Part shown: positions 36,820-44,942 of the stretch, in pieces
How positions within the stretch are numbered: the first letter of the stretch is position 1
Layout of the letters: every line of letters begins with the position of its first letter
Assembly (NCBI RefSeq): GCF_021190955.1
Contig: NZ_JAIOAO010000003.1
Span: 186,001 to 250,000, forward strand
Origin: Parachryseolinea silvisoli
Lineage (GTDB): Bacteria; Bacteroidota; Bacteroidia; Cytophagales; Cyclobacteriaceae
DNA length: 64,000 bases
Direction of reading: 5' to 3'
Made by a program: the position numbers and the translations under genes
The notes under the pieces: generated by a model
Databases searched by the model: none
Seen by the model: the letters and a program-made list of their open reading frames with translations, nothing else
Told to the model about the DNA's origin: nothing

Positions 36820-37026
36820 GACGATTCAAGGCAGCCAAGAGCGTGCCAGGATAAAGATAGCGTTAATCGGGTATTAAATCTTACGGCCGGCTGGTGTCGT
36901 TATTTGGCCAGGGTTTCTTCCATTTTGACAGGTACTTTATTCGGCAGCAGGATATCGACTGTCAATTTGCCCCAATTTCCAGGTCACCACTAAACCTGGT
37001 AAGATCATTGAAGGTCAATCGTTGTC

Positions 37027-37416
37027 ATGAATATGCAGACACACCCTCAGCCAACTACAGCTCCATTTGCCAGCAGCTTTCTGCTGCTGTTGATGGTTGC
37101 CGGTGTGATGGACATCGACTCAGGCTATCAGGATTACAAGGTCTTCCATCCTATAGAAGTTCTTTTTCGGACAGCGCGACAGGAAGCACAATCGCCTGTT
37201 ATATCTATAACTGAAAGAACACCTGGAAATACTGATGCAAAAGACCGTCCAGTGCATTTTTACGCAGGACGCGGTGGTGCCGTTTTATGTTCTTTGCAAA
37301 ACACCGGTCGGGTTAATACCCGCGGATTTTATTCTTCACATATTGAAACCGCGTCATTTAATACTCCGCATCAAAATTCAGATGAAGAGGACCCGTTTGT
37401 TTATCCCCTGATGTAG
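37027..37416 (+). CDS. Small hypothetical protein upstream of the SecA paralogue
   Basis: A 129-residue frame. Residues 15-30 are hydrophobic (ASSFLLLLMVAGVMD) and could form a signal or anchor. The rest is polar with few charged runs (YKVFHPIEVLFRTARQEAQS; FYAGRGGAVLCSLQNTGRVN) and ends in an acidic turn, DEEDPF. I do not recognise a family. It may be a real secreted protein: it is the only long frame here, begins with an ATG, and stops 115 bases before the SecA-like gene on the same strand. A spurious frame is also possible. Confidence 0.35.
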   Translation: MNMQTHPQPTTAPFASSFLLLLMVAGVMDIDSGYQDYKVFHPIEVLFRTARQEAQSPVISITERTPGNTDAKDRPVHFYAGRGGAVLCSLQNTGRVNTRGFYSSHIETASFNTPHQNSDEEDPFVYPLM

Positions 37417-37531
37417 CGTAAGCTCCTCTCATTTTTCATCTCTTTGCATAGGATCTTTGCCGCTACAGCTGTTGTTGCGCTCATCGCGTGACCCCTATAA
37501 CGGACAATGTTCACTATCAACTGAATGTAAA

Positions 37532-39817
37532 ATGAACGCGACTAAGACGATCAAAACCTTTCTCCATAAATTAAAACAGACCACAGTTACCCAGGATGTT
37601 CAGCCATACGAAAATTTACTCCAGCAAGTTTTCGAGTATGCTGGAGACATGACGAGCAAAACCGATGCAGCACTGCGACAGATGGCAGACGTCATCCGTG
37701 CGAAAGTATATGCGGGCGAATCCCCGGATGCGCACATGGCGCAGCTTTATGCCATTGTCAGAGAAGTATTCCAGCGAACCTTGCACATGACTCCCTACCG
37801 CGTACAGGTAATGGCTGCGATCGCCCTCCATCAACGAAATGTCATTGAGATGCAGACGGGAGAGGGCAAGACCCTTGTGGCCGTATTCACGGCATGCCTG
37901 AACGCACTGGCCGGTAAAGGAGTCCATATCCTCACCTTTAATGACTACCTCGCCAAACGGGATGCAAACTGGATGCGGCCGGTGTATGAATTCCTCGGAT
38001 TGTCGGTTGGATGTATACAGGAGAACATGCCCGCTGCAGAGAAGCGATTGGCATACCGTTGTGATATCACGTATGCCACTGCCAAGGAAGTAGGGTTTGA
38101 CTACCTCCGTTCCTGCATGGCGTATGCGCCGGAAGAGGTTATTTTGCGCGATTTTAACTATGCTATAGTCGATGAGGCCGACGCCATCCTGATAGACGAA
38201 GCCCGTAATCCTCTGGTCTTTGCCGGGAACATCGCGGGGCAGCCAGTCGATCACCACCAAATTGCCCGGTACGTTTCAAGTCTCACGCCCTACCGCGATT
38301 TTATGCTGGATGAATACGCCCGGAACGTCTTCCTGACCGACTATGGTATTGAAAGAACCGAGGATTTTTTTGGTATACAAAATCTCTATGATGACAACCA
38401 TCACGACCGGCTCATTGCCGTTAACCTCGCGCTGCAAGCCCGGACCATGCTTCGGAAAGATGTTGATTATATCATTGATGATGGGCGAATAAAATTAGTC
38501 GATGAATTTACCGGAAGGGTCGTAGAAGATAGAAAATGGCAGAATGGTTTGCAGGCAGCTGTGGAGGCGAAGGAGGGATTGGCAGTGCAGTCGGAGGGAA
38601 GGATCCTGAATTCTATTTCGCTGCAGCATCTTATGAATTGCTATCCCAAGGTTTCTGGCATGACCGGTACGGCGCAGCACGCCGCTGCGGAATTTGCCAG
38701 TTTCTACGGCCTTGGTGTCAGCGTCATTCCATCCCACAAACCCGGCCGGCGCGTCGACCACCCTGACGGGATCTTTACGCATAAAGCTGCTAAAGTAAAG
38801 GCCATCATCGACGAAATACAGAAGATCCATCAAACGGGTCGTCCCATCCTGATCGGCACATTAACCGTAAAGGAATCGGAAGAGCTGCAGGCGGAAATAC
38901 AGCGAAATGGCATCTCCAGCATCGTTCTCAACGCCCGGAACAATGAGTCGGAAGCGGCTATCATCGAACAGGCCGGCATGCCGGGAGCCGTCACGATTTC
39001 CACGAATATGGCGGGGCGTGGTACAGACATTATGTTGGGAGGCAAGGATCAATATTCAAAAGAAGCTGTCGTGGCGTCCGGTGGCTTACACATCATTGGC
39101 ACGAACCGGCATGAAAGCGTTCGCATTGATCAACAGCTGAAAGGGCGTGCCGGGAGACAGGGCGACCCCGGATCTTCACAGTTTATCATCAGCATGGAAG
39201 ATGATCTGATGGTTAAATACGGACTCAAGGGCCTGCTGCCAGCGCATCTCCGGGATCTGCATCAGGAGGGCCCGATACACCATGCTACGATTGCCAGGAG
39301 CATCGCCCAGGCCCAGCGTATCATTGAAGGGCAGCTGTACGAGATACGCCTGAACCTGCATCAATACGCTCACTTTACGGAACGGCAACGCACGATACTT
39401 TTTGACAGGAGGCAGGATATTTTCTTGTCAGCGGAAAGTCCCTGGAAGGAGTATAGTCTATTTCAGCATGACTTCCTGTGGTCGTATTACATGAACGATA
39501 TTGCTGCCCTACGGGAAGGAATTCACTGGCAGCGTATGGCGGGAAAAAATCCGTTACACGAGTTTCATAAAAGCTCAGATGAGATGTTCCGCCAGTTGAT
39601 GGCAGATCTTGAAGACAAGCTCAGTAACGCAAATAATATCGATGTTTCGGAGTTGAAGATAAAGCGTCCTTCCTCCACGTGGACCTACCTGGTGAACGAT
39701 AATCCATTTAAAAATCCACTATTGCAAATGATCGGCAACATCGGTTATCAGGTCGATCTTTTAGCCGGGCCGCTCTTGATGATCATGCGGATTTTTGGAT
39801 GGGGAAAGCGGAAGTAG
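37532..39817 (+). CDS. Short SecA paralogue (accessory SecA-like ATPase)
   Basis: Preprotein-translocase ATPase of 761 residues from the ATG at 37532. The motor is complete: Walker A MQTGEGKTL (GEGKT 110-114), FNDYLAKRDANWMRPVYEFL, DEAD box 214-217 in IVDEADAILIDEARNPLVFA, TGR motif in VDEFTGRVVEDRKW, MTGTA, TISTNMAGRGTDIMLGG and QLKGRAGRQGDPGSSQF. The housekeeping SecA of this phylum is about 1,100 residues, so this is a shortened second copy. The wing and scaffold are reduced, the C-terminal zinc-binding linker (CxCxnCH) is absent, and the end (LLAGPLLMIMRIFGWGKRK) is hydrophobic and basic. It may drive export of a special substrate set, as SecA2 does in Gram-positives. Which substrate is not visible. 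Confidence 0.85.
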   Translation: MNATKTIKTFLHKLKQTTVTQDVQPYENLLQQVFEYAGDMTSKTDAALRQMADVIRAKVYAGESPDAHMAQLYAIVREVFQRTLHMTPYRVQVMAAIALHQRNVIEMQTGEGKTLVAVFTACLNALAGKGVHILTFNDYLAKRDANWMRPVYEFLGLSVGCIQENMPAAEKRLAYRCDITYATAKEVGFDYLRSCMAYAPEEVILRDFNYAIVDEADAILIDEARNPLVFAGNIAGQPVDHHQIARYVSSLTPYRDFMLDEYARNVFLTDYGIERTEDFFGIQNLYDDNHHDRLIAVNLALQARTMLRKDVDYIIDDGRIKLVDEFTGRVVEDRKWQNGLQAAVEAKEGLAVQSEGRILNSISLQHLMNCYPKVSGMTGTAQHAAAEFASFYGLGVSVIPSHKPGRRVDHPDGIFTHKAAKVKAIIDEIQKIHQTGRPILIGTLTVKESEELQAEIQRNGISSIVLNARNNESEAAIIEQAGMPGAVTISTNMAGRGTDIMLGGKDQYSKEAVVASGGLHIIGTNRHESVRIDQQLKGRAGRQGDPGSSQFIISMEDDLMVKYGLKGLLPAHLRDLHQEGPIHHATIARSIAQAQRIIEGQLYEIRLNLHQYAHFTERQRTILFDRRQDIFLSAESPWKEYSLFQHDFLWSYYMNDIAALREGIHWQRMAGKNPLHEFHKSSDEMFRQLMADLEDKLSNANNIDVSELKIKRPSSTWTYLVNDNPFKNPLLQMIGNIGYQVDLLAGPLLMIMRIFGWGKRK

Positions 39818-39820
39818 CGT

Positions 39821-40903
39821 TTACTCAAACGCGTATAGCGCCACCGATGCTGGCGCGTTGCCGGGCAGTACCGTATCCTCGCCCGATGCCAGCTCAAACA
39901 TACCCATGACGGGCCGCCCGTTTTTTTGCTCGGCTGCGTAATATAAGATGCCATCGGCGGTGGAAAACCGGCTGACATTTACTTCGCTAAGGATCGGCCG
40001 AACTTCCGGATTGCCGCGTTTAATAACAGAAATGCCGGTACGCTCGTGGACGATAAAATAATCGCCACTATTCGTGAATGACAAGACGCGGGAGGCGATC
40101 GGGTAGGGTACCTCAAAAGTTGCCTGACCCTTCGTGTTGTACTCGGTAAGCTTGCTGTCCAGCGTGGCGAAGCCGATCGCAGTACGGGCGGAAAAACCGA
40201 ACGGATGTATACCGGGTGTGCTGCGTTCACCGGTGGTAAACGTCAACAAGTTCTCGGCCTGGCAATCGTCCACGAATACCTGGTCGGTGTCCAATGCTGC
40301 GATTAAGGGGCCGTGGCAATTTTGAATGGGGTATTTTTTGCCGGTAACAGTGTTCATCGCGTAGAAATCAGCTCCTGCACGCACGGTGGCAAAGTTGCCG
40401 GAAACGGACGCTACCATAAAAACCTGCAAATCCGTTTTCAGCGTTTCGACCGTTTTGGTTGCCCGGCGAAAAACCCGGCCGTCGGCGAAGATCAGATCGC
40501 CAGCGTCGTTTTCGCCGATCAGGTCGGTCCCATACCCGTCCAGTTGATACGACGAGTTGTTCAGCTCTACGACATGATATACATAGTTTTTGGATGCGTT
40601 GTTGTAGTGGGTCACAAAAAGTCCTTTGCGCAAAGGTCTGATCGCCGCAAAGGATGCACCCCACGATACGGGGCTCCTTTGACCCTCAGCATCCAGTTTA
40701 AAAAGATTGCCGGGGTTATTGCTCTCGCTTGCTCGCCCATTAGCCATGGCGTTAACCTGTCCGAAGTATACCACCGCTTTCGCACCGGTCAGATCGAACG
40801 TGGGAGCATGATATTCGGGGGCGACGGTTTCTGTACCGTCATCGGACGAACACGATAAAAGCAACAAAGAGGCTAACAGGACTAAACTCAGGTTATATTT
40901 CAC
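39821..40903 (-). CDS. Lipoprotein, probable beta-propeller-like
   Basis: A 360-residue lipoprotein with the signal MKYNLSLVLLASLLLLSCSS (lipobox LLLSC, lipid Cys at 18). The mature chain is beta-rich with repeated units that look like propeller blades (VVYFGQVNAMANGRASESNN; SFAAIRPLRKGLFVTHYNNA; LIFADGRVFRRATKTVETLK; RTAIGFATLDSKLTEYNTKG; FTNSGDYFIVHERTGISVIK; ILYYAAEQKNGRPVMGMFEL). Two internal cysteines are near each other (QNCHGP, VDDCQAEN). No enzyme motif is visible. It is probably surface or periplasmic and may bind a ligand. It converges with the SecA-like gene, with 3 bases between the stops, so the two share no terminator room. Confidence 0.75.
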   Translation of the reverse strand: MKYNLSLVLLASLLLLSCSSDDGTETVAPEYHAPTFDLTGAKAVVYFGQVNAMANGRASESNNPGNLFKLDAEGQRSPVSWGASFAAIRPLRKGLFVTHYNNASKNYVYHVVELNNSSYQLDGYGTDLIGENDAGDLIFADGRVFRRATKTVETLKTDLQVFMVASVSGNFATVRAGADFYAMNTVTGKKYPIQNCHGPLIAALDTDQVFVDDCQAENLLTFTTGERSTPGIHPFGFSARTAIGFATLDSKLTEYNTKGQATFEVPYPIASRVLSFTNSGDYFIVHERTGISVIKRGNPEVRPILSEVNVSRFSTADGILYYAAEQKNGRPVMGMFELASGEDTVLPGNAPASVALYAFE

Positions 40904-41133
40904 GTTTCGAGCGTTATGGAATATGCGCTAATGTATGAAACGCGGTTTACCGGAACACGGCCATCGTTCGCTGGCGGACAACGATGCGGGTATATCTTAC
41001 ACGACTGGTATCTGTGCCCGCCCACGACGGAGCGTATTATTACTTGTTCGAAGGGGTATGTGGCGGGCTGAAAGGCCCTTGGAATAAATTCAGCTTAACA
41101 GGTTTGTCAGCCAGAAACTACTTAATCAAGCTG

Positions 41134-42381
41134 TCATGCCAACGGCAACGTAACACTGAATATGCTGCCGACACCGGGTTGTGAGCTGACGGATATGAAC
41201 CCGCCGTGAAGCTTCGCTATTTTACGACAATAGGCGAGACCGATACCATATCCATCGACGGACTCAGTATGAGAGACCTTTGAAAAAATATAGAAGATCT
41301 TTTCCAGTTCAGGTGCTTCTATTCCACGCCCATTATCCTGAACATCGATTTGCAAGTACCGTATAGCAGGATCAACACCAAGCATTTCGTTTAATTCGCT
41401 TCCCAAAATATGATGGGATGATATGATAACCTCTGGCGGTACGTTCGCCCGGTTGAATGTCAGAGCGTTCACGATGAGATTAAAAAATAGCTGCTCAATA
41501 TGAAACCGAACGCCGCGTACTTCATGTAGGCGCTCACTTTTAACCGTTGCATTTTTATGGATAATCAAATCCGTAAGTTGTGTACGAACGCCGGCGATAA
41601 CGCCACTTAAATCAATCCTTTCGTGCGTTAGACCTTTGTCACTTAAGCTGGTATATTTTGACATGTCCTTCATCATCATGCTGAATTGCTCAGCCGATGA
41701 GTTTATTTTTTGGGCTAAATGGCGGATCTTCGGGGTGCCTTCTTTTTCTGTGGCGTCAATAAGCATATTGGAAAATACACAGAGCTTCCGCAGGGGCTCG
41801 GCTAAATTGTGGTCCGATACGAATTGATATTGTCGATTCTCTTCCATCATATCGGTTGCCTGGGTATTCAGTCTATTGATGGTCCGTTTGCTGGCATGCA
41901 ATACCTCAATGGTTTCCAAATGAAAGCTGATTAAGTCAGCAAACATGGTAAACAAGGCAATGGTGTGCGAATTATTCAAACGAGCGGGGGCAGGATCAAT
42001 GGCACACAATGTACCGAAGAATTCACCGTCTTTGAGGACGATTGGTACCGATATGTAACTTTGGAAACCATAGATTCTAGGCGTATGATGGTCGCGATAC
42101 AGTTCATCATTGGCTACATGGTCGATGATGACCACGTTTCCGGATTGACGGATCTCATTACAGATCGTCGTTTCAATCCGAAGCTCGCCACCGGGCTTGA
42201 GTCCAAAGTCGATCTCATCCCGTACGCTGCACGCAATCCAGCGGTCCGTTGTAACTCTGGCGACGGCAGCAAACCCCATACCGGTCGTGCGGCAAACGAC
42301 TTCGAGCAGCGAGGGGATAATCTCTATCTGCTGTACGTTGTTGATGTCATTTAGCAGTGAATCGATTTCAATGTCAGGCAT
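41134..42381 (-). CDS. GAF-domain histidine kinase
   Basis: Soluble sensor kinase of 415 residues. A GAF domain fills about 20-155 (SLLEVVCRTTGMGFAAVARV; ICNEIRQSGNVVIIDHVAND; IYGFQSYISVPIVLKDGEFF; GTLCAIDPAPA). The HisKA helix follows with His191 in YQFVSDHNLAEPLRKLCVFS. The ATPase domain has N-box FNLIVNALTFNRAN, G1 box DNGRGIEAPELEKIFYIF and G2 box GYGIGLAYCRKIAKLHGG. The C-terminus is the usual GSIFSVTLPLA. There is no membrane segment, so the signal is intracellular and probably sensed by the GAF domain. No response regulator is adjacent. It is the last chromosomal gene before the tRNA-Pro and the island. Confidence 0.9.
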   Translation of the reverse strand: MPDIEIDSLLNDINNVQQIEIIPSLLEVVCRTTGMGFAAVARVTTDRWIACSVRDEIDFGLKPGGELRIETTICNEIRQSGNVVIIDHVANDELYRDHHTPRIYGFQSYISVPIVLKDGEFFGTLCAIDPAPARLNNSHTIALFTMFADLISFHLETIEVLHASKRTINRLNTQATDMMEENRQYQFVSDHNLAEPLRKLCVFSNMLIDATEKEGTPKIRHLAQKINSSAEQFSMMMKDMSKYTSLSDKGLTHERIDLSGVIAGVRTQLTDLIIHKNATVKSERLHEVRGVRFHIEQLFFNLIVNALTFNRANVPPEVIISSHHILGSELNEMLGVDPAIRYLQIDVQDNGRGIEAPELEKIFYIFSKVSHTESVDGYGIGLAYCRKIAKLHGGFISVSSQPGVGSIFSVTLPLA

Positions 42382-42457
42382 GGCTCAGCCGGATTTCAAG
42401 TTGTTTGTAATATATCACTATTAATACGAACAAAGAACGCAGGCAAAAAGGCGAGAA

Positions 42458-42488
42458 TTTGGTTTTACATAATAAAAGGTTATATTTG
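42458..42488 (+). promoter_or_regulatory. Promoter of the tRNA-Pro gene
   Basis: TTTG at 42458-42461 and TATATTTG at 42481-42488 are separated by exactly 19 bases. That is the Bacteroidota sigma-factor consensus TTTG-N19-TAnnTTTG with no mismatch. The mature tRNA begins 40 bases downstream; the leader holds a 7-bp inverted repeat (CTTTGGC at 42494-42500 with 42518-42524). Confidence 0.85.
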
Positions 42489-42527
42489 CATCCCTTTGGC
42501 GGACAACACCGGTAAATGCCAAAGTTT

Positions 42528-42601
42528 CGGGGTGTAGCGTAGCCCGGTATCGCGCTTGGTTTGGGACCAAGAGGTCGTCAGTTCGAATCTGGCCACCCCG
42601 A
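42528..42601 (+). tRNA. tRNA-Pro (anticodon TGG)
   Basis: A 74-base tRNA gene. The acceptor stem CGGGGTG (42528-42534) pairs with CACCCCG (42594-42600), with discriminator A at 42601. The anticodon arm is CTTGG-TTTGGGA-CCAAG, giving anticodon TGG for proline, and the T arm contains GTTCGAATC. CCA is not encoded. It has its own promoter and terminator. Its 3' end is the probable attachment site of the island that follows. Confidence 0.97.
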
Positions 42602-42602
42602 C
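42577..42602 (+). other. Probable attachment site (left island boundary) in the tRNA-Pro 3' end
   Basis: The tyrosine recombinase gene starts about 190 bases downstream of this tRNA in the same direction, and everything to the right has island character. Such integrases often use the T-arm and acceptor part of a tRNA gene as the recombination core. No second copy of this segment was found by eye up to base 64,000, so the right boundary is probably outside the window. The core limits are a guess. Confidence 0.4.
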
Positions 42603-42626
42603 GAACAGGAGATCAAACTCCATCGG

Positions 42627-42660
42627 AACCCCTTAAATCGTATGATTTAAGGGGTTTTTC
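42627..42660 (+). terminator. Terminator of the tRNA-Pro transcript
   Basis: A perfect 13-bp stem, AACCCCTTAAATC at 42627-42639 with its complement at 42644-42656, and a GTAT loop. It ends in a run of five T and, after CG, another five. It is well placed 26 bases after the tRNA and separates it from the integrase gene. Confidence 0.88.
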
Positions 42661-42793
42661 GTTTTTATACCCTCAAAGAAGCACTTACAAACTCAAGGTT
42701 TCCGTGCCCTATTCTCGCCCTCCTCCGCTTGCGGTATGTTTGGGGCGAGCTAGGAAAAATGATCAACACGCATCATTTCAAACCCACAAAACC

Positions 42794-44065
42794 ATGAGTG
42801 TCTTAAACATTCTCCGTACCCGTTTCTTCATTAAAAAAGACAAAGCCCGTCAGAACCTCGCCCCCTTGTACGTCCGCATCACCCTCCACGGGCAGTCGCT
42901 AGACGTATCGTTGCGCCGCAGTATCGACATCGAAAAGTGGGACACCGACCTGGGCAGAGCCAAAGGCAAACGCGAAGACGTCCGAATCGTCAATGACTAC
43001 CTCGACAATGTTCGCGCCGAGCTCAACCAATGCTGCACCGAGCTGAAACTCCAAAGGAAGCCGGTCACACTCGAAGCTGTGAAAGACCTCTTTTGCGGTA
43101 TCGTCCCTTTGGGCCACACCCTCCTAGGTCTGATGGAGTACCACAACAACAGCCTGAAGCATACACTGGAATGGGGCACCATGAAAAACTATGTTACCAC
43201 CCAGAGCTACGTCAAGCTATTCCTGGAGAGGAAACTAAAGCGAGCCGACATACCGCTGAATGAGCTTACCTATCCGTTCATTATCGACTTTCAGGTGTTC
43301 ATGCTCAATCACCGGCCTACTGACTATCATATTCCGTGCGGGCATAATACAGTCCTGAAACACATCGAGCGCCTCCGCAAGATGATCGCCGTCGGCATCC
43401 GCAACGAATGGATGGAGAAAGACCCCTTCGCCAAATTCCAGGCCCGCTTCATACGGAAAGAGCGCCAGTGCCTCGACAGTGCCGAGCTCGCTGCCATCGA
43501 ACAGAAAGACTTCCAGGTTCCGCGCCTCAACTGGGCCCGAGATCTTTTCGTCTTTAGCTGCTACACCGGTCTTGCGTACTGCGATCTAATGAACCTAAAA
43601 CCCGAGCATATATCCCTGGGCATGGATCGTGGCCAGTGGATCATGACGGCCCGGAAGAAAACCAATCAGCCCCTACGCATACCATTGTTGCCAAAGGCGC
43701 AGGTCATCATCCAGAAGTACCAGGGCGATCCCCGGGCGGCCTTTACCGGCACTGTGTTTGCCGCGTTGTCAAACCAGAAATTAAACTCCTACCTAAAGGA
43801 GATTGCCGACCTGTGCGGTATAAAAAAGAACCTGACGTTTCACTTAGCCCGGCACACCTTCGCCACTACTGTAACGCTAACCAATGGGGTACCCATCGAG
43901 ACAGTATCGAAAATGCTAGGGCATGCCAGCATCCGCACCACGCAGATTTATGCGAAGGTTGTTGAGAAAAAAGTTAGCCAGGATATGGGCGCTCTACGCG
44001 CAGTGCTGGCTGAGCAGTCGAAGAGAGAAGATACTCCGCTAAGGGCGATTGTCGGAAACAACTAG
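42794..44065 (+). CDS. Tyrosine recombinase/integrase, IntDOT-like
   Basis: Site-specific integrase of 423 residues from the ATG at 42794 (MSVLNILRTRFFIKKDKARQ); a longer frame to 42704 has no matching N-terminus. It has the N-terminal arm-binding domain of Bacteroidota integrases, a SAM-like core (GTMKNYVTTQSYVKLFLERK) and the catalytic domain. Catalytic residues seen are His350 and Arg353 (HLARHTFAT), His377 (MLGHASIRTTQ) and the nucleophile Tyr386 (IYAKV). The usual first arginine is replaced by Ala261 in CYTGLAYCDLMNL, a change also found in the CTnDOT integrase group. It presumably moved the island into the adjacent tRNA-Pro. Confidence 0.93.
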   Translation: MSVLNILRTRFFIKKDKARQNLAPLYVRITLHGQSLDVSLRRSIDIEKWDTDLGRAKGKREDVRIVNDYLDNVRAELNQCCTELKLQRKPVTLEAVKDLFCGIVPLGHTLLGLMEYHNNSLKHTLEWGTMKNYVTTQSYVKLFLERKLKRADIPLNELTYPFIIDFQVFMLNHRPTDYHIPCGHNTVLKHIERLRKMIAVGIRNEWMEKDPFAKFQARFIRKERQCLDSAELAAIEQKDFQVPRLNWARDLFVFSCYTGLAYCDLMNLKPEHISLGMDRGQWIMTARKKTNQPLRIPLLPKAQVIIQKYQGDPRAAFTGTVFAALSNQKLNSYLKEIADLCGIKKNLTFHLARHTFATTVTLTNGVPIETVSKMLGHASIRTTQIYAKVVEKKVSQDMGALRAVLAEQSKREDTPLRAIVGNN

Positions 44066-44068
44066 CGC

Positions 44069-44518
44069 GTGTCCATGAAACATGAAAGCTACGAAGCTTT
44101 TGCGGCAGACGATCGCAAGCGCTTTGACTTTACCAGCGTTGGCCCCAGGGGAACGGTGGCAAAGAGAATATTGATCGGTCCTACGTCTGACGAAACAATC
44201 TTCAACCTCGGATTAGTTGACGTGCTCGAAGACGGGATAACGCTTGATGACTCGAGGGTCACGAACAATGGTGACCGTGATAAAATTCTCGCTACGGTAG
44301 TAAAAGCCGTGTTACTCTTTACGGAGCGTTACCCTTCGCAGTGGCTTTTTTTGGAAGGTAACACGCCGGCACGTACCCGTTTGTATAGAATGGCAATTTC
44401 GCTCCATTTCGCAGATCTTTCTGAGATATTCGTTATTCTAGGGGTATTTGCAAATTGGCGATTCGAGCCGTTCCGGTCTAATGGCTCATACGCTGGTTTT
44501 TTGATTGCGAAAAAATGA
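44069..44518 (+). CDS. DUF6934-family protein
   Basis: A 149-residue soluble protein of a family I recall as DUF6934, sporadic in Bacteroidota islands. Typical parts are FDFTSVGPRGTVAKRILIGP, FNLGLVDVLEDGITLDDSRV, TNNGDRDKILATVVKAVLLF and the best-conserved EGNTPARTRLYRMAISLHFA. No enzymatic motif is proven for the family. It starts with a GTG three codons before the end of the 4-base gap after the integrase (an ATG at 44075 is equally good). A 54-codon gene follows after 13 bases. The compact pair between an integrase and a terminator has the look of a small accessory module, perhaps a toxin-antitoxin pair; this is inference. Confidence 0.72.
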   Translation: MSMKHESYEAFAADDRKRFDFTSVGPRGTVAKRILIGPTSDETIFNLGLVDVLEDGITLDDSRVTNNGDRDKILATVVKAVLLFTERYPSQWLFLEGNTPARTRLYRMAISLHFADLSEIFVILGVFANWRFEPFRSNGSYAGFLIAKK

Positions 44519-44531
44519 ATAACTTTAACCT

Positions 44532-44696
44532 ATGAAAAATCTAATAAAAGAAGCTGAGAAAATCAGGTTCAAAATAGATGAAAGGCTTAACGGCTATAAT
44601 GGTGCGAACATGCCGCCTGAAAAAACTGCACGAGCAAACGAGTTGGTGAAACACATCAAAGGTTCCGATCTTGAGCGCTATAGGTCATCGAAATAA
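44532..44696 (+). CDS. 54-residue partner of the DUF6934 gene
   Basis: Small gene from the ATG at 44532 to a TAA at 44694-44696. The product is charged and mostly helical (MKNLIKEAEKIRFKIDERLN, then GYNGANMPPEKTARANELVK, HIKGSDLERYRSSK) with no signal or membrane segment. It begins 13 bases after the DUF6934 stop in the same direction and is followed by a terminator 42 bases on, so the two share a message. Protein-like codon use and the helix-turn-helix-sized length support a real gene. It could be an antitoxin or adaptor, but no family is recognised. Confidence 0.6.
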   Translation: MKNLIKEAEKIRFKIDERLNGYNGANMPPEKTARANELVKHIKGSDLERYRSSK

Positions 44697-44738
44697 TTCG
44701 CGCTTAGGCTCTCAAGGAGATTAGAATAAAAAATACTA

Positions 44739-44768
44739 GGGGTCGCTACGGCGATCCCTTTTTATTTT
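44739..44768 (+). terminator. Terminator after the DUF6934 pair
   Basis: An 8-bp stem (GGGGTCGC at 44739-44746 with 44751-44758, one G-T pair) and a 4-base loop, followed by TTTTTATTTT. It ends the integrase-DUF6934 message. Confidence 0.75.
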
Positions 44769-44942
44769 GACCGCCGCCGAATACGACCACCTTTTATGAT
44801 CTTTTTCGAGAATAGTTTACCTTATAATTATACAATCATTTTAAGATAGCGCTGGTATAAAATATGCCATAGCGTACACCGTCTGATAGGCAATATTTCA
44901 TAAACTTTGCCGGCGATAGCAACACGACTATAAGTTCAGAAG

